Shown here piece by piece: positions 29,269-42,880 of a stretch of DNA of 64,000 nt (the first letter of the stretch is position 1; every line of letters starts with the position of its first letter). Both the position numbers and the translations under genes were made by a program. Source of the stretch: Volutella citrinella (taxonomy: Eukaryota; Ascomycota; Sordariomycetes; Hypocreales; Nectriaceae); contig JAWZSP010000009.1 of NCBI GenBank assembly GCA_034401135.1, forward strand, positions 2,356,001-2,420,000, in the 5' to 3' direction. The notes below the pieces were generated by a model, which was not told where the DNA came from, made no database searches, and saw only the letters and a list, made by a program, of their open reading frames with translations.

Positions 29269-32200
29269 TACCTTTTTAGACTAAATATACTAAAGTCTGC
29301 TAAATAGCTTTAATTTATAAATTATTAATTTTTTATTTATCTTTTTAATTAAAAAAGTATTTAAATAGAGAAGATCTTTATTATATTACTAAGTATATAA
29401 ATATAGAATTTATTATAATTTACTTATTATTATTAAGTAGTTTTAAATAATACTTTTTATATTTATAATAATAATTTATAAATAGTAATAATAAGAGTTA
29501 TAATAAATTACTAAGCTACTATTTCTTATTATAAGCTTATAATTATAAAAGGCTTTTTATACTTTTTAAATTTTTTTTTTTTTTTTTTTTAACTCTTTTT
29601 ACTTTATTATATATTTCTTTAATAAATACTACTTATTATAGCTATTTAAGTTATATAATACTAATTATATATTTCTTATAGTATTTTTTTTAAATTTATT
29701 TTTATTATTTTTTTTAAAATATTATAAATATAAATAAGTATAATTTTACTTATTTAAGCCTTTTTTTTATATATTAAATAGTATTTTTTTTTTTTTTATC
29801 TTTCTTACTTTTAAGCTTAATATTCTTATTACTATTACTCTTTTTATACTTATTTTCTAAGCTATAAGATTAAATAAGTTATAAATTAAGTAAATAAGCT
29901 GCTAATATATAAATAATAATAATAATATTAATAATACTACTATTATTTATTAAGTTATTATTACTATTACTTAATATAAATAAAAGGCTTATTATTATAT
30001 TATTATTATTAAAACTAAGAAAAAGGCTAATAAAGCTATTATTATTATTATTAAAAAGGCTATTTTATAAGTAATACTTTTTATTTTAAGCTTTTATATT
30101 TTATTTAATTATTTAATAGTTCTTTTTATAAATATAAGCTTCCTTATTTAAGCTATCTTAAGTTTATTTTTATAAATAAAATAAATAACTAGTACTTAAA
30201 GTACTTAAAGATTCTTAAGTAGTATTATAAGTATTATTAAGTAAGTAACTTTTACTAATTAATATATATACCTTAATATTTTATTTTATCTTTTACTTAT
30301 TAATCTTATTAATCTTTTTACTATTTTACTTATAGTTTTATACTTCTTAAACTTAATCTAGAAAAAGAATAATTCTAAGAAAGTAAGTAAGTTTTATTTT
30401 ATTATTTTAAGACTTATTATATTAATTATCTTTATAAGAGTATCCTTATTATTATATTATAATAAAAGTTACTTTATTAAGTATTATTAATAGTATTTAC
30501 CTTTTTATAAATAACTCTTACCTTATTAAAATAAATAGTATTTAGTTATTTTAAGTCTTATAATAATAATTAGGCTTTTAAGTATTAATTTATTTAGTCT
30601 TATATAGGCTTTTATTTTATTTTTAGCTCTTAGTTTTTAATAATAGCTAGTCTATTTAAATTTAAGTATATTATAGTATTATATATATATTTTCTTTTAT
30701 ATTTATAACTATAATTTTATAAATCTAGGTTTATAAATTTTTAAGAATCTTTTTTAGTATTTTTTTATAAAAGTCTTTTTTTTATTAAAATAAAATATAT
30801 TTTATAATATTAAGTAGTCTAAGCTACTTTTAGCTTTTTTATAACTATATACTTTATAAAACCTTAATAAGCTTATTAATTATTAGTTTTAAGCTTTATT
30901 TATATAAAACTAAGATTATTTTACTCTAGATATAATTATATAGCTAGTAGTTATATATATTTATATACTTTAGCTTAGTTTTTAGCTTTTTTAAAGGATT
31001 TTTTAATAAAGTGATTATTTATTAATTATTATAAATAAACTATAAAACCTTACTTTCTAGCTTAACTCCTAGCTTAGTAAGTAGCCTTTATTAATATAGA
31101 CTCTTTTTTATAATTTATAAGATAGTAAGTAATTTTACTTTAATTATTAAAGTAGTTACTATATCTTATTTATTTATAAACTATTTAATAAAGTTTTTAA
31201 ATAGCTTTATAATATATATTTATAAGCTTTTATAATTTAAGGAGTTATTAGTAAATAAAGTATTACTATAAATTATATAATTATTTATATTACTAAACTC
31301 TAAACTAAGAAAATAAGTCTTATATAAATAAGCTAGTACTTAATTTACTACTTTTATATATATATCTTTTAGATTATTTATAAATTATATTAAGTATAAT
31401 ATAATAAATATAATATTAAGTCTGCTTATTATAATTATATAGAGAATTAAGTTAATTACTTTTTTATATTAATTAATTATTTAAAGATTTACTATCTTTT
31501 TATTAAGTAAGAGCTCTATTTTACTTATTAAGCTCTTATTTTTAACTTTAATTAAGTAAAGTTTATATATCTTTTTTAAATATATAATTTATATTACTTA
31601 TATTTACTTTTAGCTTTAGTTTTTTAAAATCTCTATTTTTAAGAACTATTATAACTTATTACTACTAGTTAAAAAATATTTATTTTTAAGATTTTTAATT
31701 ATTTTTTTTATAGTTTATTTATTCTTTTTTAAAAATATAAATATAATATTATTTATATAAAAAAAGATCAGAACTTTAGCTTTTAAATAATAATATTATT
31801 TATAAAAAATTAGCTTAAACCTTAAGATCTAAAATATCTTACTAAGCTTTATTTATTATAAAAAAGGCATAATTTATAAACTAAATAATACCTTTTAAAA
31901 AGTAAGATATATTTATTCTTTTTACTCTTTTAATATTCTAATAGTATCTTTATAAAGATATTAAATAGTAATTTTATATTAATAAATATATTTATAATAT
32001 TAAACTGCTATATTTTAAAATTAAACCTTATTATTATTATTAATAGTATTTAGAATAACTTTCTAATTAGTATTATTATATATATTTCTTTTAAGCTAGC
32101 TTTCTACTATTAGTCTTTTTTTATAATAAGCCTTACTTTATATTTTTATAAATACTTATACTTATTAAGTTTATAAGTATATACTTATATATAATTTAAG

Positions 32201-35200
32201 ATTTATAAATTATAAATTTTAAAATTATATTTTAATATCTTTTTCTAAGATCTTATTTATTTATAACTTTTTAAGTAGTCCTTTTTTACTTAAGTAAATT
32301 TAGTTTTAAATTAGTATCTTTTTAAACTTTTATATAAGCTTAGTACTAAAAGTAGGTTCTTATAATAGAATTTCTATTTATTAAGATTAAGAGTTATTTA
32401 TTTTATTTATAGCTTATATTTTTATTTTAGCCTTTTATAATTATATTAACTTTATATTATTTTAATTAAAATAATTTCTTTAATCTTTTTAATTAGTATA
32501 GCCTTAGTCTTAGTATAGAATACTTAGTTAAGTTTAAATAAATCTTTTTAAGTAACTCTATCTCTTTTTATTTTATAATTATTTTATATAATTAAATATA
32601 TTAAAAATACTAAGGCTAGGCTCTTTAATAGTATTAAAAAGGGCTTAAAGTATAATTAAATATATTTTTTTATTTTTAATTATTCTTTTACTTCTAGCTT
32701 TTTATTATTAACTTTTAGCTTTTTAATTAATTCTTTAAAGCTTATTTAATAGGTTTTAAGCTTATCCTCTCTTTAAGTAAGTTCTATAACTTAGTTAAAA
32801 GGGTCTTTTTTAAATAGAGCTTATATTATTTCTTAGATTTCTTAAAATATCTTTTTACTTACTATTTCCTTTATTTATACCTTATTAATACTAAAGAATT
32901 CTTTTTTATTAAAGATAATATCTTAGATTATATAGATTTAGTTAGTAATTAAGTTCTAAATATAAAAAATATTCTAAGAATTATATTTAACTAAATAACT
33001 TATTTAAGCCTTTAGTATAATTTATAACTATAAGTATTTATTTTTTTATTATATATTTATAGTTATAATAAATACTTTATATTTATAAGCTTTTAAATAT
33101 ATAACTTATAGCTTATTATCTTTTAGTAAACTATAAACTTATAAAAAAAAGCTTTTATATAATATTTTCTATTTTAAGTAATACTTTAGTATATAATTTA
33201 AAAAGTATATTACTATTCTTATTATTTTAAGTTATAACCTTATTAATAGTCTATTTTTTATTACTAAAAGCTATACTTTTTTTTTACTACTTTTTTAAAA
33301 TACTTACTTAAGCTATTCTATTATTATATATTTAATATACTCTTATTTATATAGATCTCTTTATACTTTATTTATTTATAGATTAATTTACTTTTTTAAA
33401 ACTTATTATTTATTTTTATAATTTAAAGCTTTACTTTATATTTTATCTTTATTATTTAAATAAAATACTTTATTATTATTAATAGACTTTCTTTTTAATA
33501 ATTTAAAAAGTAGTAGTCTTAGTAGAAATTTATTTCTTAGTTTATAATAATTATATATAATATATATCTTTAAATACTAATTAAATAGTTATAAAAGTTA
33601 ATTAAGACTTAAGTTCTTAGTTTTAAGTTATAGATATATAGTTTATAATACTTTTATTACTTTATTTTTATAATTCTATATATATTATATTCTATAGTTA
33701 AAAGTCTTTTAATTTATACTTTAATTATTTAATTTACTAAGTATTTTAATACTCTAGGCTTAGGATATTTTAATTATTAATACTAAATAATAGCTAATAT
33801 ATAATTAAGTCTTTTTATTATTATTAAGTTATATTAAGGCTTGTTTATACTAAATACTACTTTTTATATAGTAATAAGATTATATTAAAATAGGTATTAA
33901 TTATAAGCTATTTTTAATTTATAAAAACCCTAGTTATTATTATAATAAATAATATTATTCTTAAGCTTTTAGTCTTATTAATATCTAAATTAGTAAAGCC
34001 TTTTTAATAATATAAAGTTGGCTTTTATTTAAGGATAATAGTTAATATATTTTAGAGTAAGTATTTATAGCTTTTTAATTATATTTTATACTTCTAGGTT
34101 TACTTTTTTATATCTAAGAATAAGTAGAGGCTTTAATTTAATAAAAATAAACTCTTTAAGTAATACTTATTTAAGATTCTTAAATCTTTAATTATTATTA
34201 AAAAGATATAATATTATATCTAAGTCTAAAATAAATAAGTCTTAAAGTAGGTATTTAGTACTTAATAAAAAGAAAGTAGCTATTTATTTTAAAATCTAAG
34301 TTTATTAAATAGTTAGTTAGCTTAACTTTTCTACTAACTTTACTTTTTTTTCTTTAAGCTTATTATAAAACTATTATATTTTTAGTTTCTTTTTTAAGTA
34401 TTACTTTTATAAAAAGGTCTATATTACTATCTATTTATATTTTTTAAGTATTTTCTTTAAGAATACTACTTAGTATAATTTAATATTTAAGTTCTTATAT
34501 ACCTTTTTATATAGAATATATTTAGTATACTCTTTTAAAGTTTATTTCTATTATTTTATTAAACTCTCTTTTACTTTAAGTATTAGAAATTAAGTTTATT
34601 TTTAAGTTAGTAAGTCTAAGCTTTAAAATATAAGACTAAAGCTCCCTTTTTTAACTTACTTTTTTAATATCTTAAGTTAATTTATTTTAATACTTTTAAC
34701 TTTTTATTTAAAAGATATAATAAATATCCTTACTTAGTATATTCTTTTTTAGATTTTTATAAAATTATAATTATAAATAATTTATAAAAGAATAATAAAT
34801 TAATAATCTAAGGCTTCTTAAAGATTTTTAAACTATATACTAAAATATTATACTTTAAGAACTTTCTTAATATATATAATATAAATTATCTTTTTTTAAG
34901 TCTTAATCTACTTTTTTTAGTCTATTTTAGGGTTTAATATTACTTTTAGTATTTTAAAATACTATTTTTAAGCTTATTTTTTTTATAAATTATTATTTAT
35001 TATATATATATCTTTTAGGTTTAAGTAGAAATATATAATATTATCTAATTTATTAAAATTACTCTTTTTTAAATTATAAGTTTATATATAGTATAAGCTG
35101 ACTTACTTAAGTAGTTAGTTAACTACTCTCTTTATTATATTAATTTATTTATTAAAGTAATTATATTTAAATTTATATATTTTTAATATAATATTTAGTA

Positions 35201-35591
35201 TTTTCTAATCTTTTAATAATAACTTAGTATAGTTAGTTATATATTAATCTAAGTAAATAAAACTTAAACCCTAAGTTAACCTTTTTTAAGCCTTTTTTAT
35301 AAAAAAGTCTAAATAAATAAGCAGTTTTAATTTAAATAAATAAGTACTTTTAAAAAAAGATAGGTCTATTAATAATCTTAGCTTCTTAATTCTTTTTTTA
35401 ATTATTTTAATAATATAGCTTTACTTAAAGAAATCTTAGTTATTTAGTTTATTTAAAAAGTATATTTTAAAAGTTATATTTATAAAAGTTATTAGACTTA
35501 TAATTTATATAATTATAGTTTATTTCTTACTTTTAGCACTTTTTTAATAATTATAGTTATTAGTATATTATATAGTTCTAAGACTTTTAAT

Positions 35592-35804
35592 TATTAAATC
35601 CTTTTTTTTAAATTAATTAAGATCTAGCTTAATATATATATAACCCTGCTTTTAAAAGGCTAGGGTTAGGTAGTAATATAATATATAAATATAAGAATTA
35701 TTTTATAAGGATAATATATACTTATTTATAATAAGCCTTAGATTACTTAAATAAGCTGTATAATAATAGACTATATTAAGTTACCCTTTATAACCGGTCT
35801 AATA
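35592..35804. repeat. Right LTR (213 bp) of the nested retrotransposon
   Basis: Direct repeat of 29056-29268. It is followed at once by CTAGT and then by the continuation of R copy 1. Confidence 0.88.
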
Positions 35805-36094
35805 CTAGTAATCTAGAGTAAATAAAGGATAAATAATAAGCTATATAATAAAGGATTAATTACTATATAGACTTATAAAGAGTATATATTTAGTATAAGC
35901 AGCTCTTTAACTATTAATATAACTTAGTTATCTTAATTACTACTACTTAGTAATTTTTAACTATTACTAAATATAATAGCGACCTATATTAGTTATTATT
36001 TAGTAATATTACCCTATCTGCTCTGCTAATATAAACCCTTAGTACTTTTAGTATAGGTTTATATAGTTAGGACTACTCTAATTGTTATACTCGG

Positions 36095-36465
36095 CTTGTT
36101 AACTAGTTTGTCTAACATTATCTCCCTGTTATTCTCTTTTATAAAAGTATGCTTTTTAAAAGGCCAAGTTTACATATTTGCCTGCTAAGTGGACCGTGGC
36201 CAGGTGCACTAGTCGTATAAAGATCTAGTAGTGGTCTGATCTAGTCGATAGTTAGGGTTTCCGCATTCTTAGCTAATCTGTATACTTTCTATAGTATATT
36301 AAAGACAGTAAGAGGGTTTTTAGCTTGTTGATAAGGAACTAGGTCAGTATTTATTTGCCGTCGAGAGTATCTGTCCTCCGGTGCAGAATGCATAGCGAAA
36401 AATGCCAAGGGGCTTGCTTTCTGTACACCTGACTCGGGTGCAAGTTGCTGTATTTCTTACTGAAT
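36095..36465. other. Island of near-normal composition inside the AT-rich block
   Basis: It starts directly after the right CTCGG target duplication of R copy 1 and continues until AT-rich sequence resumes near 36466. It would therefore be the original flank of 28812 before the insertions. No gene or known repeat was recognised. Confidence 0.5.
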
Positions 36466-36943
36466 TATTTTCTTAACTTAAGAATAAACTTTTATATTAT
36501 ATTAATATTATTAAGAAATTATAACTTTATATTTTTAAGCTAATAATTAAATTTATTATAAAATAGTTATATAATAGTAAAGATTATTTTAAAATTTATA
36601 AAATATTAATAAATTTATAAAATACTTATTTTTATAAAATTAATAAGTTAATATATAAATTTATTAATTATTATTTTAAATATTAAAAAATATTATAAAT
36701 AAGTAATTAAAACTTAAAGAAATATAATTTATAATTATTATTTTATTATTATTTTAAAAAATTATATTAAATTTAATTATAAATATATTAAAAGTATTAA
36801 TTATAAGAATTAATTAAAAAATATAAAAAATTTTTATTTTTAATATATTATATATATTAATTTATATATTTTTAAAAAAATATACTTAATATTAAAAAAT
36901 AAGTTATATATTTTATTAATAAGATTAATAAGCTTAAATAAGC

Positions 36944-37215
36944 TATAATAATTAAGTAAGTTCTAATTATATAAACTTAGTATAATATATTAAGAGTTTA
37001 TATTAGCAGTTTTAATATAATATATTACTAAGCTTTAATTAGTTAAGTTATAACTCTAAGTATAATAATTATAAGTATTATATTAAGTAATAATTAATTA
37101 AGTAATTAAGATAACTAAGTTATATTAATAATTAAAAAGCTACTTATATTAAATATATACTTTTTATAAGTCTATATAATTTATTTAGTTTTTTATTATA
37201 TAGCTTAATATATAT
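36944..37215 (-). repeat. R-family repeat, decayed and truncated copy (inverted)
   Basis: Read on the minus strand it follows the right two-thirds of R (GGTTTATATT and AACTAAGTTATATTAAT-type landmarks), with heavy transition decay. Similarity is lost near 37215, just before a copy of the fold-back arm sequence. Confidence 0.55.
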
Positions 37216-37224
37216 ATACTTAAT

Positions 37225-37480
37225 ATTATATAATAATAAGATTATATTAATAATATATAATAATTAAGCTAGATTAGTAATTAAGTATTTAAGTTAATAA
37301 CTTAAAAAAGGACAAGTTTATTTAATATTTTAAATTAAATTTAGATTTTATTTATTTTATAAAGTTCTCTTATTAAAAATTATATAAAATTTTACTTTTT
37401 ATTTAAGTTTAATTACTTTATAATAGGTTTTTATAAAAAATATTAATAATTCTTAATATTTATTTAGGTTTATTATTTTT
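37225..37480 (+). repeat. Copy of the fold-back element arm
   Basis: Closely matches the left arm at 57316-57610, sharing GATTATATTAATAATATATA and AAGCTAGATTAGTAATTAAG-type landmarks. No matching inverted arm was found nearby, so it may be a fragment or one end of a longer element. Confidence 0.5.
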
Positions 37481-40400
37481 ATTAAGAAATTTAAAAGTTA
37501 TAATAAAAAGAATATTTTTTTATAAAAAGTAAGAGATTTAAATAATTTAATAGCTTAATTAAAAAAGTACTTTTATATTATATTAAAATTTATAATCCTT
37601 AATTTAAAATTAGAAAGTAAAGTAATAGTTTTAAAAGTAAGTAGTTATATAAATTTTAAAAAATAATTTAATTATAAGTAAAAATTAGATAGAGGATTTT
37701 TTATAATTAAAACTAAATCCTTATTTTAATTAAGTAAATATTTTAATTAATAAACTTAAAAAAAAAGTAAAAAATAACTTAAAATATAAAATAAAATATT
37801 ATTAATTACTTAATTAAAGTAAAAATATAATAAATCCTACCTTAAAATTCAGCTTAATTAAGCTAATTATAAAATAAATATATTATATTTTAAGTTAAAA
37901 GTCAAATTCCTAATTATAGTTTCTATATTAATTAAAAAACTTATTATAATAGCTAAATTAATAATAGTTTATATAATTATAAAAGTCAGTTTAATAATAA
38001 TTTTATTACTATTAACTTATATATTTATATTTAAATAGATCTTATAAAATAGAATTATTATTATAATATATAAAAAAAAGAATAAAATAATTAAGTATAT
38101 ACTTATTATAGACTTTTTAATAAAAAGGACTTTTATATAACTTTTTATATTAAGCTTATTTAGTTATTAAATATTATTTTAACTTTTAAAGAATTTTATA
38201 AAATTAATTAAACTATTTAACCTTTTAATAAAGTATCTTATATAAAAAAACTATTTATATTTATAACTTTTTTAGATTATAAACAAGCTATAACTACTTT
38301 ATTATTTAATTTTAAAATAAATTACTTAGTAAATAATAAATACTATTCTTTTTTTAATTAATATTACTTTAATAAGAATAGGATTACTTTTTTTCTTAAA
38401 TATTATAAAAATTATATAAAGGCTTAAGAGTTTTCTAAAAGCTAAATAAAAAAAAATATAGATTTAAGAATTATTAAAAGATCCTTAATAAAATAAATAA
38501 AAAGAATTATAAAAAGCTATTTTTAAAAAAAAGCTAAGAGTATATTAATTAAATAATTTAAAAGCTATAATAATAAGCTAAATAAAGTACTAATTTACTA
38601 ATTTATAAATATAATAAACTTTAATATTAAATTAAGAGATATTTAAAATATAAAAAAGTAAATAAATAAATATACTTACTTAATTAAGGCAGTTTATTTA
38701 AATAATTAAATAACTAATATAACTTTTACTTATACTTTATATAAAGAGCTTTTTAATTAATAAAAAAAGAAATTATATAAGTAACTTAATTATACTTTAG
38801 ATATTATCTTAGAAAAGCTTTATAAAATAATAATAAATAATATTAATATAATTTTTTAAATTAAAAAGATTATAAAAAGATTAGCTTAATTAAAATAAAA
38901 TAGTAATTTTAAAAAGAGTAGTATATTATAAAATAAATAAAGTAATTCTACTAATTAACTAAATAAAGCTTAATACTTATTTTTAAAAAATAAAAAAGTT
39001 AGTTTTTAATATAAAAATAAAAAAGTAAGTAATACTAAGTTAGTACTAATTAATTTAACTTATTAAATTAAAAAGTTAAGTATTTAAGTTATAGTTTTTA
39101 AAAACTAAAAAAGAACTTATAAAAAAAGATATATTTTATAATAAGATATATAGATTTAAAATATCTAAATAAATATAGCTATTATTAAAAAAACTTATAA
39201 TTATTAAATAATTAAGAAGATTATTAAAAGAAATAACTAAAATATTATAATAATAATAATAAGTAAGTTTAAATAGTATTAGTATTATTATTATAATAAT
39301 AAGAATTATATTTTAAAAAATTACTTAAAACTATAAAAAGATAATAAAAAAGAATATATTATTTATTATAAGCTAAATATTAAAACTACTTAGTTTAGTA
39401 AATACTTTATATTTTTATTTTTAATTAGAATTTTCTATTATAATATAAGTAAGATTAAATAAGAAATAGTTTTATAAGTAAACTATTTTTTAAGTATTAA
39501 AGTATAAAGTTTTAAAAAGACCTTTATATATTTCTAAAAGCTGCTTAAAAAGTATATTAAAATACTTAAAAAAAAGAACTTTTTTAAGAGATTTATAAAA
39601 AAAAATAAGAGCTCTTAATTTAACTCTTAGATTTAAGTTTATTTTAATTAAAATAATTAACTAATTTAAAAAATATTTTTTAATTAAATAAGAACTAATT
39701 TCTTTATAATAAATAAAGATAGCTTAAATCTTAATATAATAAAAAAAGATATTTAAGTTAATAATATAGTTAATAAGTACTTAAAGAGTAATAATAAAAA
39801 AGTAATTAAGTCTTATTAATATTTTTAAAATTAAAAAGATAATTTATAAAAAAATACTTTAATAAAGCACTTATAGTTTAGCTATTAACTTAATAATAAT
39901 AAAAATATAAATCCTAAGACTATTTTTAATAATAATAAAGATCGGATTAAGTAAAAACTATATACTAAAACTATTAATTAAAAAATAAATATCTTTTTAA
40001 AAAATATTATAAAGCTTAATTTTTAATTTATAAAAAGGTTTTATTAAGATATTAAAAAAGTTATTAATAAAATAATAAATACTTAATATATTAAGTTAGT
40101 ATTTAGTATAGAAACTAGCTATAATTAAACTTATATAATAGCTTATATAATAATAAATAAAGCCTAATTATAAAACTTTTTAAATACTTATTTTAAAATT
40201 ATAAAAGAAAAATATAAAATTAATAATATTAAGATTATTTTAAATAACTAAATTATAAATTTATTTAACTAGTTAATAATAAATAAGTTAGAATAATATA
40301 AAAAGGTATAAACTTATTAAGTTTTAATTAACTTAAAAAGTATAATAAATATAAAATTAATCTCTTACTATTAAAAATTATTATAAATTAGAGTTTAATT

Positions 40401-42469
40401 TAATTAAATAAATAGGCTAATTATTAAAAAGCTAATAGATATTAAAATAAAAAGAAACTTAATTTTTAAATTAATAATTAAAGCTTTTAGCTTAAAAGTT
40501 AAGTATATTAAGACTATAATTATAACTTATAATAATAAAAAAGTTAAGATAATAAGTAAATACTTAATAAAGCTCTATTTAAAAAATATATAAATAAAGT
40601 AAAAAATATATATTATTTTAAATAAAGTTAGTATACTTTTTTTATTAATAATACTTTTTATTTAGATATATAAAGTTTTATTTAACTACTTATTTTTTAT
40701 AATAAGAACTTATTTATTTAATACTAATTTAAAAAGATTAAAGTTATAATAATAGTAATTAATAATATATAATATAACTAGCTGTATTTTAAAAAAGATA
40801 GTTATTAATAAAACTTAAAAATAAATACTTATACTTTAGATTTAAATAAAAAAAAGAAAGTTATTTTTAAAAAATAATAATAATTATAATATTATAAAAA
40901 AGATTAAATAAGATATAGTTTATAAGATTATTAAACTAATTAAAAAAGAGATTTAAAACTATTACTAAATAATAAAATAAATTATTATAATTAAGTAAGT
41001 ATAAATATTTAGTAATTAAAAAAAGACTTATATAAAGTAATTAAATAAAGATATTAAAATTAATATAATATATAAATATAAAGCTAATAAGGTTAGACTT
41101 TTAGAAAATATATTACTTAATAATTTAATTTTTAAAAAAGACTTATAATAAAAAAAAAAAAGTTAGCTAAAGCTTAAAAAAACTTCTAAAGTCTATTTAA
41201 GTACTTAAAGCTAATATTAAAGTTTTTTAAAATTAAAAAAAATACTTAGCTAATAATAAAAAGACTTAAAAATCTACTTAATTAAGTTAATAAAACCCTT
41301 ACTTTATAAAAAAGAAAGGTTTTAATAAAAGTATTATATAATTATAAAGCGGCCTTAGCTTAAGACTTTATAAAAAGCAGGTTATTAAACTTTTTAGTTA
41401 TATTATTATAAATAATTAAAGTAATCTCTTATTAAGTATTCTAAACTAGTATTATATTAATTTTAAAAAGTATAATTAATAAAGTAATTAATTTTTTAAA
41501 AGCCTGACTAAATTAAAAAGTCTTAAAAAAAAGTTATAAATTATATTATAACTTTTAGTTTTTAATTTAAAAAAAAATAATAGCTTATAACTAATTAATT
41601 TAATAATAAAGTATAATATATTTATAATTAATAATATTATAAGTCTACTTAATATTAATAAATTCTTAGCTGACTTTATATAATATAAAATCACTAGTAT
41701 TTTAAATTTCTTTTCTAATTATAATTAGGTTTTTTTTAAATAAAAAGAGCTAAAATATAATATTATTTATAATACTTTTAAAACTATTATAAATATATTA
41801 ATTTTTATAAAAAGTTATTAATTTAATAACTTAGTTTTTAAGAATTATAACTAAGATTCTATTTAATTTAATTTTTAATATATATTAAGCTTACTTTAAT
41901 AATATTATAATTAAAAGTCTTATAACTAATTATAATAAGAAAAAGAGCCTTTTTAATATAAAGTAATATATTATAAAGTATTTAGTTAATTTAAATAAAG
42001 CTTTTCTTAATATAAAGCTCTTTAACTATATAATCTTAATAATAAAATCCTAGTTTTATTAAGAAATAGCAACTTTAATAAAATACTTATATAATAATAA
42101 TAAGTAGAAGTTTTTTTAAAAAAAATTATTAAGATCTTAAAATAAAAAGTCTATAAAGATATTATCTCTTTATAAAAAAATATAATTATAATACTATAAA
42201 TTATAAAATTTTAATAAATAAAGTAACTAGTAGTTTAAATTACCTTATTAAGCTAAGTATATCCTTATTACTACTTATTATATACCTTTTTTTACAGCTT
42301 CTTTACTACTTCTACTAGCTTTTTTACCTAATTACTATTCTTCTTTTTAATCTTAAAAAGGATATTCTTTTTTTAGCCTTTATTTTTTTTTTCTAAGAAA
42401 AAGATACTTTCCTTAGCTTTTATATTACTTTCTTTACTTATTAATTTATATCTAAATCTTAAGAGAGAT

Positions 42470-42880
42470 ATCAGCACCTTATTAAATTATATATTAGTTT
42501 AGATATCTCGTGGGTTTAAGCTTTTAGCTAGTAGCTTAAAGTTGATCGTTTTTTTTAAAAGAAGACCCTTTTTAAAAATAAAGGGAGCGTTAATTAATAG
42601 TATCTCGAGGTCATTAGAAGCGAAGTGGCAGGCAGGAGAAGTGTGTGTGTGTGTGCGGGCATTGGCTTACTTAGCTACTTACTTAATAAGAAGCTAGGGG
42701 AAAGGCATTATAATATAGCTAGCGCAAGCCCGGCGTTAGGTTATCTAGTATAGATAACTTTATCCTTACACTTATAGTTATAAAGGTTAGAAACTCTAAA
42801 GTTTATTACAACCTTTCTATAACCTTTATTAGTATAAAGACCTTAATAAATAGGAAGGCTGCTATTTACTATATTTATTA
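42470..42880. other. Less-mutated island with a (GT)7 microsatellite
   Basis: A short stretch with higher GC than its surroundings, including a GT repeat at 42641-42655. No coding frame or recognised repeat was seen. It may be unique sequence spared by RIP or a partly mutated element. Confidence 0.45.

Larger units (their letters stand above)
29051..35809. mobile_element. LTR retrotransposon, RIP-degraded, with target-site duplications
   Basis: The element spans 29056-35804 (6,749 bases). Two direct repeats of exactly 213 bases, at 29056-29268 and 35592-35804, form the LTRs. They start TATTA and end TAATA, fitting original TGTTA and TAACA after RIP. The flanking five bases are CCAGT (29051-29055) and CTAGT (35805-35809), a target duplication with one C/T change. 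The LTRs differ at about 21 positions, all transitions, with no gaps. The interior has no usable reading frame, so gag-pol order and superfamily (Copia or Gypsy) cannot be read. A purine-rich tract beside the left LTR on the minus strand weakly suggests minus orientation. It sits inside R copy 1, so it is the younger insertion. Confidence 0.88.
28818..36089 (+). repeat. R-family repeat, copy 1 (solo-LTR-like), split by a nested retrotransposon
   Basis: The repeat begins TGTCAGAACCTGACGC and ends ATTGTTATA (probably ..ACA before RIP), and is flanked by a perfect 5-bp duplication CTCGG at 28813-28817 and 36090-36094. Its two parts are 28818-29055 and 35810-36089, about 518 bases together. They align in order with the uninterrupted copy at 45871-46337. 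TGT..ACA ends, a 5-bp duplication and the lack of coding capacity make a solo LTR the best reading; a short non-autonomous LTR element is possible. The left part keeps near-normal composition, the right part is partly RIP-mutated. Confidence 0.8.

Noticed and set aside
41488..41694. 68-codon minus-strand frame in the AT-rich block
   Set aside because: Low-complexity Ile/Leu/Lys/Asn sequence expected by chance in AT-rich DNA; it has no start context or motif.
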